Positions 1-7,652 are shown, numbered from the stretch's first letter. The stretch: DNA of 45,761 nucleotides from an uncultured Clostridia bacterium (GCA_937884995.1 CAKZZL010000026.1:1-45761); one strand, 5' to 3'. The notes: a model not told the origin generated them from the letters alone. Numbers and translations are program-made.

Positions 1-664
1 CCGAGATGATACGGTTGCGCTCGGGAAAGGTGTATCTCCCCGGCGGATGATCGGGCGGGTATTCGGAGATGACCGCGCCGTGCTCCGAGACGGTCTGCCG
101 CAAAGAAGCGTTGCCCATCAAATACGGATAATTGACGCCGCATCCGAGGACGCAGACGGTGACGCCGCCCGCCTGTAAGGCTGCTGTGTGGGCGATGCTG
201 TCGACACCGACCGCTCCGCCGCTGACGATCACAACGCCGACCTTCGCGAGCGATCCCGCGATCACGTTGCAGGTCATCTTGCCGTAGGCGGTCGCGCTGC
301 GCGTGCCGACGACAGCGATACTCAGCCGCCGCGAAAGATCGGGGATACGCCCTTTCATATATAATACCGCAGGAGGATCGTCAATATCCATGAGCTTCTT
401 CGGATAAGCGGGGTCGTCGAGCGACAGGATGCTCAGCCCCAGCTCATTACACCGCGCGATAACTTCATAGGCTTTCTTGAGCGGCATGTTTTCAAGAGCG
501 GAAATATCCTTGTCGCTGAGTACGCCGGACAATCTCCACTCCTGTTCCCCGCCGTTGTAAAAATCGGCGAGATCCGTATATAGTTTTGACAGCGCCTTGT
601 GCTTGGGGCTGCTGTAGCCCAGCGCAAGGGTCAGCCAGATATAATACTTTGTCGCGTTCGTCAT
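1..664 (-). CDS. dprA: DNA processing protein DprA (3' end outside the window)
   Basis: DprA loads RecA onto incoming single-stranded DNA during transformation and recombination. The visible 221 codons run without a stop from an ATG at 664 to the window edge, so the C-terminal part is missing. An N-terminal helical region is followed by a Rossmann-like core with the family signatures VGTRSATAYGK, GGAVGVDSIAH, LGCGVNYPY and, at the edge, FPERNRIIS. The start overlaps the stop of the upstream methyltransferase by four bases (ATGA), which indicates translational coupling. G+C is about 57-63%, far above the approximately 38% of most of the window, and the codons are GC-rich, so this end may come from another genome or a transferred segment. 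Confidence 0.93.
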   Translation of the reverse strand, partial: MTNATKYYIWLTLALGYSSPKHKALSKLYTDLADFYNGGEQEWRLSGVLSDKDISALENMPLKKAYEVIARCNELGLSILSLDDPAYPKKLMDIDDPPAVLYMKGRIPDLSRRLSIAVVGTRSATAYGKMTCNVIAGSLAKVGVVIVSGGAVGVDSIAHTAALQAGGVTVCVLGCGVNYPYLMGNASLRQTVSEHGAVISEYPPDHPPGRYTFPERNRIIS

Positions 665-1188
665 TTCATCATTTCCCAGATGATAATTCCCGCGGCGGCG
701 GATACGTTCAGCGATTCCGCGTTACCGCGCATAGGGATGTACAGCTTGCGGGTGCAGGCTCGGATCGTTTTTTCGCTCAGCCCGTTGCCCTCGTTGCCGA
801 GCACCGCCATCACCGCTCCCGTCAGATCACAGTCGGTCAGAAGAACGGAATCTTTGTCCAGCACCGCGGCGTACGATCTGCCGAACGTGTTGAAATGTCC
901 GATGAATCCCGGCAGATCATCGGTGATCATAAAGGGCAGGCGGAAAACCGCTCCCATGCTGCCGCGAGCGGTTTTAGGCGCGTAGATATCACAGCAGTCG
1001 GACGACATCACGACCGCGTCGATCCCCAGCGCCTCGGCGGTCCTCAGAATGGTGCCGAGGTTGACGGGATCCTGCACGGTCTCCAAAGCCAACACTTTTC
1101 CATTATTCTTAATTGTATCAAAGTCGAGACTTTTGTCAAGTCTTTTTATGACAAATAACACTCCCTGTGGTGTCTTTGTATCCGACAC
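661..1188 (-). pseudogene. TrmH/SpoU-family RNA 2'-O-methyltransferase, 5' truncated
   Basis: This is a SPOUT-class S-adenosylmethionine-dependent methyltransferase that would methylate a ribose in rRNA or tRNA. The catalytic knot is complete: motif 1 (ETVQDPVNLGTILRTAEA), motif 2 (AVLGNEGNGLSE) and motif 3 (IPMRGNAESLNVSAAAG) are all present. The family is normally about 250-270 residues with an N-terminal substrate-binding domain. Here only about 175 residues remain, beginning at a GTG just before SDTKTPQGV, and recognisable homology stops at about base 1188, where AbiEi sequence on the other strand begins. Gene order methyltransferase-dprA is normal for Clostridia. G+C is about 60% in most of the gene but falls to about 38% in 1081-1140. 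The fragment is probably not functional as it stands. Confidence 0.85.
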
Positions 1189-1189
1189 G

Positions 1190-1510
1190 GCACTAAATAT
1201 GCTGGGACTTTCAACACAGGTTCCGGCTGTATGGAGTTATGTGAGCGACGGTCCGTACAAGGAATATGATTATGATAAAATCTCAATCAAATTCAAGCAC
1301 ACAACCAATAAAGAAATATCAAAGCTATCATATAAAACAGCGCTGATTATTCAAGCGTTAAAAACGTTAGGTAAAGATAATATTGATGATAATATAATCA
1401 ATAAACTTGCTGACAGTTTAACGGAGAAAGAAAAGAAAAAAATGCTTGTCGAAGCAAAAACGGCAACCTCGTGGATTTATGAATATATCAAACTGATTTG
1501 CAGGAGATAA
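1190..1510 (+). pseudogene. AbiEi-family type IV antitoxin, only the C-terminal domain left
   Basis: The reading frame from ALNMLGLSTQVP at 1190 to the stop at 1510 matches the C-terminal half of AbiEi/DUF6088 antitoxins, including the typical TDG/SDG turn, the hydrophobic KHTTNKEISKLS region and the ALKTLGKDNI motif. The N-terminal winged-helix DNA-binding domain that autoregulates the operon is absent. The frame is open further upstream (ATG at 1148), but that part is antisense to the methyltransferase and has no ribosome binding site. The stop lies two bases before the toxin start, the normal operon arrangement. Loss of the 5' part coincides exactly with the truncation of the opposing methyltransferase gene. 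Confidence 0.78.
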
Positions 1511-1512
1511 GA

Positions 1513-2511
1513 ATGAGAAAAATCGCAAAGTTAAACGAGAAAGACAGAAAGGCGTTGTTTCATAATACTGCAGCCAAAATGGGCATGACCGACGCCATAA
1601 TTGAAAAAGATTTTTGGGTATGCTTTATGCTTGACTATCTTTTTCACAGATGCAAGTGGAAGGATAATATCGCTTTCAAAGGTGGCACAAGTCTATCAAA
1701 GTCTTTTGGGCTGATTGAACGATTTTCAGAAGATATTGACCTGATCCTCGATTGGCGAGTAATCGGTTATGAAAAGGAAGAGCCTTGGCAAGAACGCAGC
1801 AACACAAAGCAGGATTTGTTTAATAACGAGGCAAACGCAAGAACGGAAGAGTTCTTAAAGAAAGAGTTTTTACCGTGTGTAGCTGATGACCTAAAAAACG
1901 AACTCGGATATTCCGTCAATTGTTATATAGAAGAAAACGACCCGCAGACAGTTGCTTTTGCCTATAACCGCAGTTTTGACGATATGTCAATTCTGCCCGT
2001 AATCCGATTGGAAATCGGTGCGCTTGCTGCGTGGACACCTGCGGAAGAGAAAGCAATAACCTCTTATGCTGCAGAGCAGTATCCACATTTATTTGAGCAA
2101 CCAAGTACGGAAATCTTGACTGTATTGCCGGAAAGAACTTTTTGGGAGAAGGTTACAATCCTTCACCGAGAAGCAAATAGGTCGGAAGACAAGTCTTTCC
2201 CAACCAGATATTCACGCCATTATTATGATTTGTGTTGTATGTATAATTCACCCGTAAAAGATGCAGCTTTCGCCGATCTGGATTTGCTCGATCGAGTGGT
2301 CAAATTCAAGCAAAAGTTTTACCGTTGCCCCTGGGCAAAATATGAGGAAGCAAAGACAGGCACAATGAAGCTAATGCCGCCGGAATACAATCTTAAAGCG
2401 TTAGAAGATGACTATAAACACATGCAAAATATGATTTTCGGCACAAAGCCGAGCTTCGAAGAAATAATGTCAACAATTCAAAAACTAGAAAATGAAATTA
2501 GTGTTTTATAA
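1513..2511 (+). CDS. AbiEii/AbiGii-type nucleotidyltransferase toxin
   Basis: AbiEii toxins are DNA polymerase beta-like nucleotidyltransferases. Characterised relatives add nucleotides to RNA such as tRNA acceptor ends and stop growth, giving abortive phage defence. The protein (332 residues from ATG 1513) carries the nucleotidyltransferase signature GGTSLSK followed by RFSEDIDLIL, whose acidic residues bind metal, and the downstream FWEKVTILH and YSRHYYDL motifs typical of the family. The ATG has an AGGAG six bases upstream, overlapping the end of the antitoxin gene, so I prefer it to the in-frame TTG at 1498. The toxin looks full length and intact although its antitoxin is truncated. Confidence 0.88.
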   Translation: MRKIAKLNEKDRKALFHNTAAKMGMTDAIIEKDFWVCFMLDYLFHRCKWKDNIAFKGGTSLSKSFGLIERFSEDIDLILDWRVIGYEKEEPWQERSNTKQDLFNNEANARTEEFLKKEFLPCVADDLKNELGYSVNCYIEENDPQTVAFAYNRSFDDMSILPVIRLEIGALAAWTPAEEKAITSYAAEQYPHLFEQPSTEILTVLPERTFWEKVTILHREANRSEDKSFPTRYSRHYYDLCCMYNSPVKDAAFADLDLLDRVVKFKQKFYRCPWAKYEEAKTGTMKLMPPEYNLKALEDDYKHMQNMIFGTKPSFEEIMSTIQKLENEISVL

Positions 2512-2651
2512 CTTCAAATATTTGTGTTTTCAAAATTAAAGGAATCGTGTTTCCGTTTGCCAAAAAAGAAAAAACAATTGTATTGTGAATTGTAATTAAT
2601 ACTACATATGGTTAGAATATTCTCTATTAAGAAGAATAACTACGTATATTT

Positions 2652-2948
2652 TTATGCAACAATTTCTGTGTTAGTAACCCCTTGTTCATAAAGAAACTCA
2701 GGCGCGATGTCTATTTCTCCATTATTCCAAACTGTCATTCCGTAATCGATGTATACCTCATTAAAAGTCTTAATATCTGCAAGTGGAGCAAAAGCAGGTT
2801 TGCTTAGAAGCGGAGTGAAATCAAAAACCTTCACTTCGCCTGTATTAAACCTCACCCATAATTTATGATTGTCAAGAGGTCTTACACCGGAAACTTTGAT
2901 AGCAGGTGTTTTTTCTCCTGCATATGCTATTCCATCTACAATATACAT
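2652..2948 (-). CDS. DUF2442 domain protein
   Basis: This 98-residue protein matches the DUF2442 family, whose function is unknown. Its hallmarks are visible: a beta-rich core with VRFNTGEVKVFDFTPLL, then PLADIKTFNEVYIDYG, and the terminal VWNNGEIDIAPEFLYE. Relatives are often encoded beside DUF4160 proteins or in mobile and toxin-antitoxin-like settings. An AGGAGGT precedes the ATG at ideal spacing. It starts 17 bases after the stop of the ATPase gene on the same strand, so the two are probably co-transcribed. It converges on the AbiEii gene, and the 140-base gap between them holds no feature I can support. No biochemical role should be assigned. Confidence 0.8.
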   Translation of the reverse strand: MYIVDGIAYAGEKTPAIKVSGVRPLDNHKLWVRFNTGEVKVFDFTPLLSKPAFAPLADIKTFNEVYIDYGMTVWNNGEIDIAPEFLYEQGVTNTEIVA

Positions 2949-2965
2949 AATTTACCTCCTTATCA

Positions 2966-4345
2966 TTAACCTATAGAATAAATGTCCTCTCCTATTATAT
3001 AATTATAGTCATTGATATGACTTTCAAATCCCGAAACGGAAATGAATCCGATGTGATTTACTTTGATAGCATTAGTTTTTTTCAGCTCATCTAATTGACG
3101 AATTTCTTCATCAATTTCTCTTTCAGATAATGGTTTCTTGTGGTATTTAACTTCGTAAAAATCATACTTATTTCTTCCGATCTGAAGGACAACATCAAAT
3201 TCGCCGTTTTTCTGATTAACACTGTCGTCATAATAATAGGTTCCGATGTTTGTAACACCTTGAATTTTACCGGATTTAACCATCAAAGAGAAGTATTCTC
3301 GGCACTGTTCTTCAAAGCGCTTTGCTATAAAATTTATTAAACTCGGCTCTACATATTCCTTGAAAAATGCTTCTGCTCCGATTACCTGCAGAGCACTTTT
3401 ATTGCGATATACATACGCATAGAAGAAGCGAAGCAGATTGTCGTTTATTTCATATGAAGATTTTTTTGAATCATCCGGACGATTAATCGGGAAGTTTTTA
3501 ATGATGATTTCCATATTAAGAAGTGGATTTAACTGTTTTGAAAGTCCGCCGTTCTTTTCAATTTTTAATCCTTTTTCAATCTCATTATATTTCTTTTTAC
3601 CGTTTCCTAACAGTGCAAAGATTCGTTCAGCTCCTGCAGAGTTGCTCAGATCTGAAATGAGAAGATTGTCGGCATAAAGAAATACGGAACTCGACATATT
3701 AAGGATTGTTGAAATAATATTTTCTTTTAATGATTTATTTGGATTGATAAATTCGTTTACATATGGTGAACCGCCAAAAACGGAATAGAAACCAATCTTG
3801 TCATAAACATCAACCTCAGGATAGAACTGCGCAGCAACATAATAATTCAATTCCTTTAATTGAATGACTGATGAGAAACGACCATATAGGGCGTTTTTCT
3901 CCTTCAGCATATCTTTCATCATTCCGATGTGTGAACCGGACACAATCAGACGGATATTAGCTGTGTAGTTATCAATAATAGATTGGAAAATTGAATCGAC
4001 AGTTTGAGATTTCTCAAAAGATTTCAGATATGGGTATTCGTCTATAACGATTGTAAAGTCACCATTAAGTGAATTCAGGTACTTGAATAAATCCTGAAAA
4101 GAAGAAAAATCAAGAAAAACAGGAATGATTCTTTCTTCAACGAGAACTTTAACTAACCCGTCTATATTATCTTTAAGAGTTCCACGAATACACTCATAGT
4201 AGGCTTTGTTGTTTTTGTTTGCCAATACATGATTAATCAAAGTTGTTTTGCCCACTTTACGTTTTCCGTAAATCAACATACTACCGGATTGTTTATTCAA
4301 AAATTCCTGAAGAGCAGCAACTTCGTTTTCACGTCCCAAAAACAT
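2966..4345 (-). CDS. AAA-type ATPase with C-terminal DUF234/PD-(D/E)XK-like domain
   Basis: The 459-residue protein begins with an archaeal-type ATPase domain: the Walker A loop is GKRKVGKTTL (about residues 27-36), and a Walker B-like TIVIDEYPYL lies near residue 100. A winged-helix-like middle part follows. The last 120 residues resemble DUF234, with the order GEFDVVL then FYEVKYHKK, the D...E-x-K spacing of PD-(D/E)XK nucleases. Related proteins occur widely in archaea and in bacterial accessory regions, and some are suspected of defence or mobile-element roles; none is certain here. The ATG has an AAGGAG site and a good promoter 50-80 bases upstream. DUF2442 follows in the same transcript. 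Confidence 0.85.
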   Translation of the reverse strand: MFLGRENEVAALQEFLNKQSGSMLIYGKRKVGKTTLINHVLANKNNKAYYECIRGTLKDNIDGLVKVLVEERIIPVFLDFSSFQDLFKYLNSLNGDFTIVIDEYPYLKSFEKSQTVDSIFQSIIDNYTANIRLIVSGSHIGMMKDMLKEKNALYGRFSSVIQLKELNYYVAAQFYPEVDVYDKIGFYSVFGGSPYVNEFINPNKSLKENIISTILNMSSSVFLYADNLLISDLSNSAGAERIFALLGNGKKKYNEIEKGLKIEKNGGLSKQLNPLLNMEIIIKNFPINRPDDSKKSSYEINDNLLRFFYAYVYRNKSALQVIGAEAFFKEYVEPSLINFIAKRFEEQCREYFSLMVKSGKIQGVTNIGTYYYDDSVNQKNGEFDVVLQIGRNKYDFYEVKYHKKPLSEREIDEEIRQLDELKKTNAIKVNHIGFISVSGFESHINDYNYIIGEDIYSIG

Positions 4346-4396
4346 AAAATCACTCCTTAAAACTATACTGAAACAAAATTCACTGAACCTAAAATC

Positions 4397-4425
4397 AGTA
4401 TAATATTATTATTCCAAAAAGTCAA
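4397..4425 (-). promoter_or_regulatory. Promoter of the ATPase-DUF2442 operon with a flanking inverted repeat
   Basis: On the minus strand TTGACT (4425-4420) and TATACT (4402-4397) are separated by 17 bases. An 8-base perfect inverted repeat, TATACTGA at 4364-4371 and TCAGTATA at 4395-4402, overlaps the -10 box and spans the expected start site, so it is a candidate autoregulatory operator. Confidence 0.6.
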
Positions 4426-4592
4426 GTTTTATATTAACCTTCCCTAAAGATCATTTTGAGAGAAATTATGCGATTTTAAATACTTACACAATGTAGCAAT
4501 TCAATTATGCTCCATATGACACTATATCCAGTATTTGATGGTGCTATCATGTGCTCACGTTCAATAAGTGGTCAAAGGCGTTTTTGATGAAA

Positions 4593-4645
4593 AATCCCTC
4601 TTTTGAGTGCCGAGATTTTCGCGCTCATCAGAGGGATTATTTTTT
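4593..4645. terminator. Long hairpin with T-runs on both sides
   Basis: A 9-base perfect outer stem (AATCCCTCT at 4593-4601, AGAGGGATT at 4630-4638) encloses a further weak stem (GAG...CTC) and is flanked by T-runs on either strand. It could terminate read-through from the tRNA operon on the minus strand or end a small RNA. The gene-free interval 4346-4741 contains this hairpin, a second one (CTTTTATGCCCATAAAAG at 4693-4710), the tRNA terminator and the ATPase promoter. I see no credible protein gene in it. Confidence 0.5.
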
Positions 4646-4711
4646 GGCTCTTAATCATTTTTTGCAGCCAAGGGAGCAGATGCTCGGCGGTTCTTTTATG
4701 CCCATAAAAGC

Positions 4712-4739
4712 AGAAAAGCCGCTATTTCTAGCGGTTTTT
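4712..4739 (-). terminator. Terminator of the tRNA operon
   Basis: On the minus strand the stem AACCGCTA, loop GAAA, TAGCGGCT is followed by a U-run, only three bases after the CCA end of tRNA-Tyr. The GNRA-type tetraloop and T-run are typical of a Rho-independent terminator. Confidence 0.75.
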
Positions 4740-4741
4740 CG

Positions 4742-4826
<85 letters not shown>

Positions 4827-4856
4827 ATTTTTCGGGAGCAACTCAGTTACTCCCAT

Positions 4857-4932
4857 TGGAGCTGGTGAACGGACTTGAACCCCTGACCTGCTGATTACAA
4901 ATCAGCTGCTCTACCAACTGAGCTACACCAGC
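4857..4932 (-). tRNA. tRNA-Thr (anticodon TGT)
   Basis: The minus strand gives a standard 76-base tRNA with encoded CCA (4859-4857). The acceptor stem is GCTGGTG pairing with CACCAGC, the D arm has GTAGCTCAGTTGGTAGAGC, the anticodon arm is CTGAT-TTGTAAT-CAG with anticodon TGT, and the T arm has GGTTCAAGTCC. It is the first gene of the two-tRNA operon. Confidence 0.95.
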
Positions 4933-4948
4933 GTACCAACGCTTAAAT

Positions 4949-4977
4949 ATATTATCACAATAAAATTTCATAGTCAA
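4949..4977 (-). promoter_or_regulatory. Promoter of the tRNA-Thr/tRNA-Tyr operon
   Basis: On the minus strand TTGACT (4977-4972) and TAATAT (4954-4949) are 17 bases apart, with an extended -10 TGTG just upstream of the -10. The expected start is about ten bases before the mature tRNA-Thr 5' end. Confidence 0.65.
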
Positions 4978-5008
4978 TAGTTTTTTCGCTTTTTTCTGCA
5001 CGCCTTTG

Positions 5009-5037
5009 TAGACAAGCAGATAAATATTTGTTAGAAT
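5009..5037 (+). promoter_or_regulatory. Promoter of pncB-ppa
   Basis: TAGACA (5009-5014) and TAGAAT (5032-5037) are separated by 17 bases. The predicted transcript would start about 15 bases before the pncB GTG, giving a very short leader. It is divergent from the tRNA promoter. Confidence 0.55.
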
Positions 5038-5058
5038 ACAGTTTGGGATGTGATATAA

Positions 5059-6513
5059 GTGAAAAATACATCAATTCTTAATGATATAGCTTCAATAACC
5101 GAGATATATGAACTTACTGAGGCCAATGGCTACTTTATGTCGGGAAAGGCTGAAGAGACAGCATATTTTGATCTTTATTTCAGGAAAGTACCGGATAAAG
5201 GCGGCTTTGCTGTATTCGCGGGACTGGCTCAAATAGTCGATGCTATAAAGAACTTTAAGTTCAATGATGAAATACTGGATTATCTAAAAAATGAAAAGCA
5301 GTTTTCTGATGATTTCATCGATTATCTGAGAAACTTCAAATTCACTTGCGATATTTGGGCGGTGCCGGAGGGAACCCCGATTTTCCCCAATGAGCCGGTT
5401 ATAAAGGTGAGAGGACCTATCATACAAGCTCAGCTTCTTGAGCCTATACTATTAATATATATGAACAGCCAGAGTTTGATTGCAACAAAAGCTAACAGAC
5501 TTGTCCGTGCTGCAAAAGGAACTGCTGTTGCGGAATTTGGGACGAGACGTGCCAGAAGTTTTGATGAGGCAGTATTCGGATCAAGAGCAGCATATATAGG
5601 AGGATGTATAGGTACATCAGCTGCTTTTCAATCCAAAGAGTTCGGCATACCGGGCTTTAATGCAATGATACACTCATGGGTTGAAAGCTTTGACTCTGAA
5701 TATGAAGCATTCTGCGAATATGCAAGGCTCTATCCTGATGATTGCACATTTGTAGTCGATACATATGATACGATTAAATCGGGAATCCCAAATGCAATAA
5801 AGGCCTTTGATGATGTATTGAAGCCAATGGGCAAAAGACCTGTGAGCATACGTATAGATTCGGGAGATATAACGTACTTGTCAAAAAAGGCAAGAAAAAT
5901 GCTTAATGAGGCCGGTTATCCGGACTGCGGTATAGCTGCTTCCAATTCTCTTGATGAATATATAATATCGGATATGGTATCGCAGGGTGCAAAGATAGAT
6001 TGCTTCATAGTAGGCGAGAGACTTATCAATTGTGCATCATCACCTTTATTCAGCGGCGTATATAAAATGTGCGCCATAGAAAAAGACGAGAAGATTATTC
6101 CTAAAATAAACCTTTCTGAAAATGTAAGTAAAATATCCACACCGCATTCAAAGATGCTTTACCGTCTTTTTGACAGAGACTCCGGAAAAGCTATTGCCGA
6201 TGTGCTTACACTGGAAGATGAGACAATAGATGAGACAAAAACATTTACTCTCTTTGATCCTGACTTTACATGGAAAAGAAAAGAAGTGGAAAATTTTGTC
6301 GCACGCAAGCTTTTGCTGCCGGTGTTCCTTAAGGGAGAATGCGTGTATAAAGAAAAAGAACTGAGCGATATAAGAGAATATTGTTCAGAACAGATAGATA
6401 CACTTTGGGAAGAAGTCAAAAGATTTGAAAATCCGCATAGTTATTATGTTGACCTTTCGGATAAATTGTGGCAAATAAGAAGAGACCTTATAGAGAAACA
6501 TAAAGGAGCATAA
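5059..6513 (+). CDS. pncB: Nicotinate phosphoribosyltransferase
   Basis: The enzyme joins nicotinate to PRPP, using ATP, to make nicotinate mononucleotide and pyrophosphate, the entry step of the Preiss-Handler NAD salvage route. The 484-residue protein shows the family landmarks: the N-terminal Y(F)DLYFRK and GGFAVFAGL, AVPEGTPIFPNEP, EFGTRRAR, the NAMIHSWV segment containing the regulatory His, the phosphoribosyl-binding SIRIDSGD, and FIVGERL near the end of the barrel. The start is a GTG at 5059 with a weak GGGATGTGA site. The next gene, four bases downstream, is inorganic pyrophosphatase, which removes the by-product of this reaction, so the pair is functionally coherent. Confidence 0.93.
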   Translation: MKNTSILNDIASITEIYELTEANGYFMSGKAEETAYFDLYFRKVPDKGGFAVFAGLAQIVDAIKNFKFNDEILDYLKNEKQFSDDFIDYLRNFKFTCDIWAVPEGTPIFPNEPVIKVRGPIIQAQLLEPILLIYMNSQSLIATKANRLVRAAKGTAVAEFGTRRARSFDEAVFGSRAAYIGGCIGTSAAFQSKEFGIPGFNAMIHSWVESFDSEYEAFCEYARLYPDDCTFVVDTYDTIKSGIPNAIKAFDDVLKPMGKRPVSIRIDSGDITYLSKKARKMLNEAGYPDCGIAASNSLDEYIISDMVSQGAKIDCFIVGERLINCASSPLFSGVYKMCAIEKDEKIIPKINLSENVSKISTPHSKMLYRLFDRDSGKAIADVLTLEDETIDETKTFTLFDPDFTWKRKEVENFVARKLLLPVFLKGECVYKEKELSDIREYCSEQIDTLWEEVKRFENPHSYYVDLSDKLWQIRRDLIEKHKGA

Positions 6514-6517
6514 TCAA

Positions 6518-7048
6518 ATGAATATATGGCATGATATTGACCCCGCAAGAATAACAAGAGAAAGTTTTGATGTCGTTATAGAAATCAGCAAAGGCTCAAA
6601 AATGAAATATGAACTTGACAAAGAAACAGGTATGCTGAAACTGGATCGTGTCCTTCACACATCTACACACTATCCTGCAAATTACGGTTTTATTCCGCGA
6701 ACATATGCAGAGGATAACGACCCCCTTGATGCTTTGGTGCTTTGCTCCGAGCAAATAGTGCCCATGACACTTGTGAAATGTTATCCTATAGGAGTGATTT
6801 CCATGATGGATAACGGAGCAAACGACCATAAAGTAGTTGCAATTCCCTTCGGCGACCCTACATATAACTCATATAAGGATATAAGCCAGTTGCCACCGCA
6901 TATATTTGAGGAAATACAGCATTTCTTCACAGTATATAAGACACTGGAAAACAAAAAGACTGTTGTTGATGAGGCAAAAGGCGCCCTGGCTTCAGTAGGA
7001 ATTGTTGAAGATGCCATAAGAGCATACAAAGAAAAATATAATAAATAG
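6518..7048 (+). CDS. ppa: Inorganic pyrophosphatase, family I
   Basis: This soluble metal-dependent enzyme hydrolyses pyrophosphate to phosphate and pulls biosynthetic reactions forward. The 176-residue length is usual for bacterial family I. The active-site signature is seen as EDNDPLDALVL, with YPANYGFIPRT before it and MMDNGANDHKVVAIP after it supplying the other metal and phosphate ligands. It follows pncB by four bases with a GGAG in the end of pncB, so the two are one transcript. A strong terminator lies 19 bases after the stop. Confidence 0.93.
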   Translation: MNIWHDIDPARITRESFDVVIEISKGSKMKYELDKETGMLKLDRVLHTSTHYPANYGFIPRTYAEDNDPLDALVLCSEQIVPMTLVKCYPIGVISMMDNGANDHKVVAIPFGDPTYNSYKDISQLPPHIFEEIQHFFTVYKTLENKKTVVDEAKGALASVGIVEDAIRAYKEKYNK

Positions 7049-7066
7049 CTGAAAAGCAGAGACTAT

Positions 7067-7100
7067 TATCCCTGTCAGAAATGACGGGGATATTTTTTTT
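7067..7100 (+). terminator. Rho-independent terminator after ppa
   Basis: An 11-base stem (TATCCCTGTCA with TGACGGGGATA, one G-U pair) closes on a GAAA tetraloop and is followed by eight T residues. Confidence 0.9.
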
Positions 7101-7121
7101 GAGAAAAAATAGAAAAAACTG

Positions 7122-7150
7122 TTGATTTTTGAATATTAATGGAGTATAAT
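7122..7150 (+). promoter_or_regulatory. Promoter of the mraZ division/wall operon
   Basis: TTGATT (7122-7127) and TATAAT (7145-7150) are exactly 17 bases apart. No other convincing promoter is seen until the one before ftsZ, so mraZ to divIB are probably driven from here. Confidence 0.75.
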
Positions 7151-7181
7151 TGTCGCATAGTGGAAACAAATGGAGCCATTT

Positions 7182-7197
7182 ACCCATTAATTCCCAT
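7182..7197 (-). promoter_or_regulatory. MraZ-binding repeats in the leader
   Basis: Read on the minus strand there are two TGGGN repeats (TGGGA and TGGGT) with a 10-base period, followed by a degenerate TGGCT. This matches the spaced TGGGN repeats bound by MraZ in E. coli. They lie between the promoter and the mraZ start, where bound MraZ would block its own operon. Confidence 0.6.
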
Positions 7198-7235
7198 TAA
7201 AGTGGTGAATTTCAAAAGGAAGGATGTGAAATACG

Positions 7236-7652
7236 GTGGTTGCCTTTTTCTACAAGGAATTTCATAACAAGCTTGATGCCAAAAACCGTGTTTTTATTCC
7301 TACCAAATACAGGGATCAGCTTGAAGAAGGAAAAGAGTTTATCATTTTAAAAGGCCCTGAAAAATGTCTCTATGTTTATGATGAAGACACTTTCGAAAAA
7401 ATAAGCGAACAATTCAAAAACAGCAATGACAGAGTTGCGCAACGTTCTTTCTTCTCACAGGCTATTGACGTAACACCTGATAAACAAGGAAGAGTTACTC
7501 TTTCCGCAGATCAGCTTGAACATGCGGAAATTAAGAGAGAACTTGTTATAGTCGGCGCAGGCCAGCGTTTTGAAATCTGGGCTGAAGAAAATTATGACAG
7601 CGCTATTGTTTCGATGGATAAGCTTACAAGTCTTAATGATTTCGTATTCTGA
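7236..7652 (+). CDS. mraZ: Transcriptional regulator MraZ
   Basis: MraZ is a ring-forming DNA-binding protein that represses its own division and cell-wall operon. The 138-residue product contains two AbrB-like repeats, each with the family motif: KLDAKNRVFIPTKYR near residue 13 and VTPDKQGRVTLSADQ near residue 80. The first repeat has Asn where Gly is common (DxKGR). The GTG start at 7236 follows an AAGGAAGG site. TGGGN repeats sit in the leader. It is the first gene of the cluster, with rsmH 14 bases downstream. Confidence 0.93.
   Translation: MVAFFYKEFHNKLDAKNRVFIPTKYRDQLEEGKEFIILKGPEKCLYVYDEDTFEKISEQFKNSNDRVAQRSFFSQAIDVTPDKQGRVTLSADQLEHAEIKRELVIVGAGQRFEIWAEENYDSAIVSMDKLTSLNDFVF

Noticed and set aside
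586..1158. Long plus-strand frames across the left end
   Set aside because: They lie antisense to dprA and the methyltransferase, whose protein motifs are clear on the minus strand; GC-rich DNA gives long shadow frames.
1049..1189. A longer antitoxin start upstream of the AbiEi match
   Set aside because: The extra codons are the reverse complement of methyltransferase coding sequence, lack a ribosome binding site and show no AbiEi homology.
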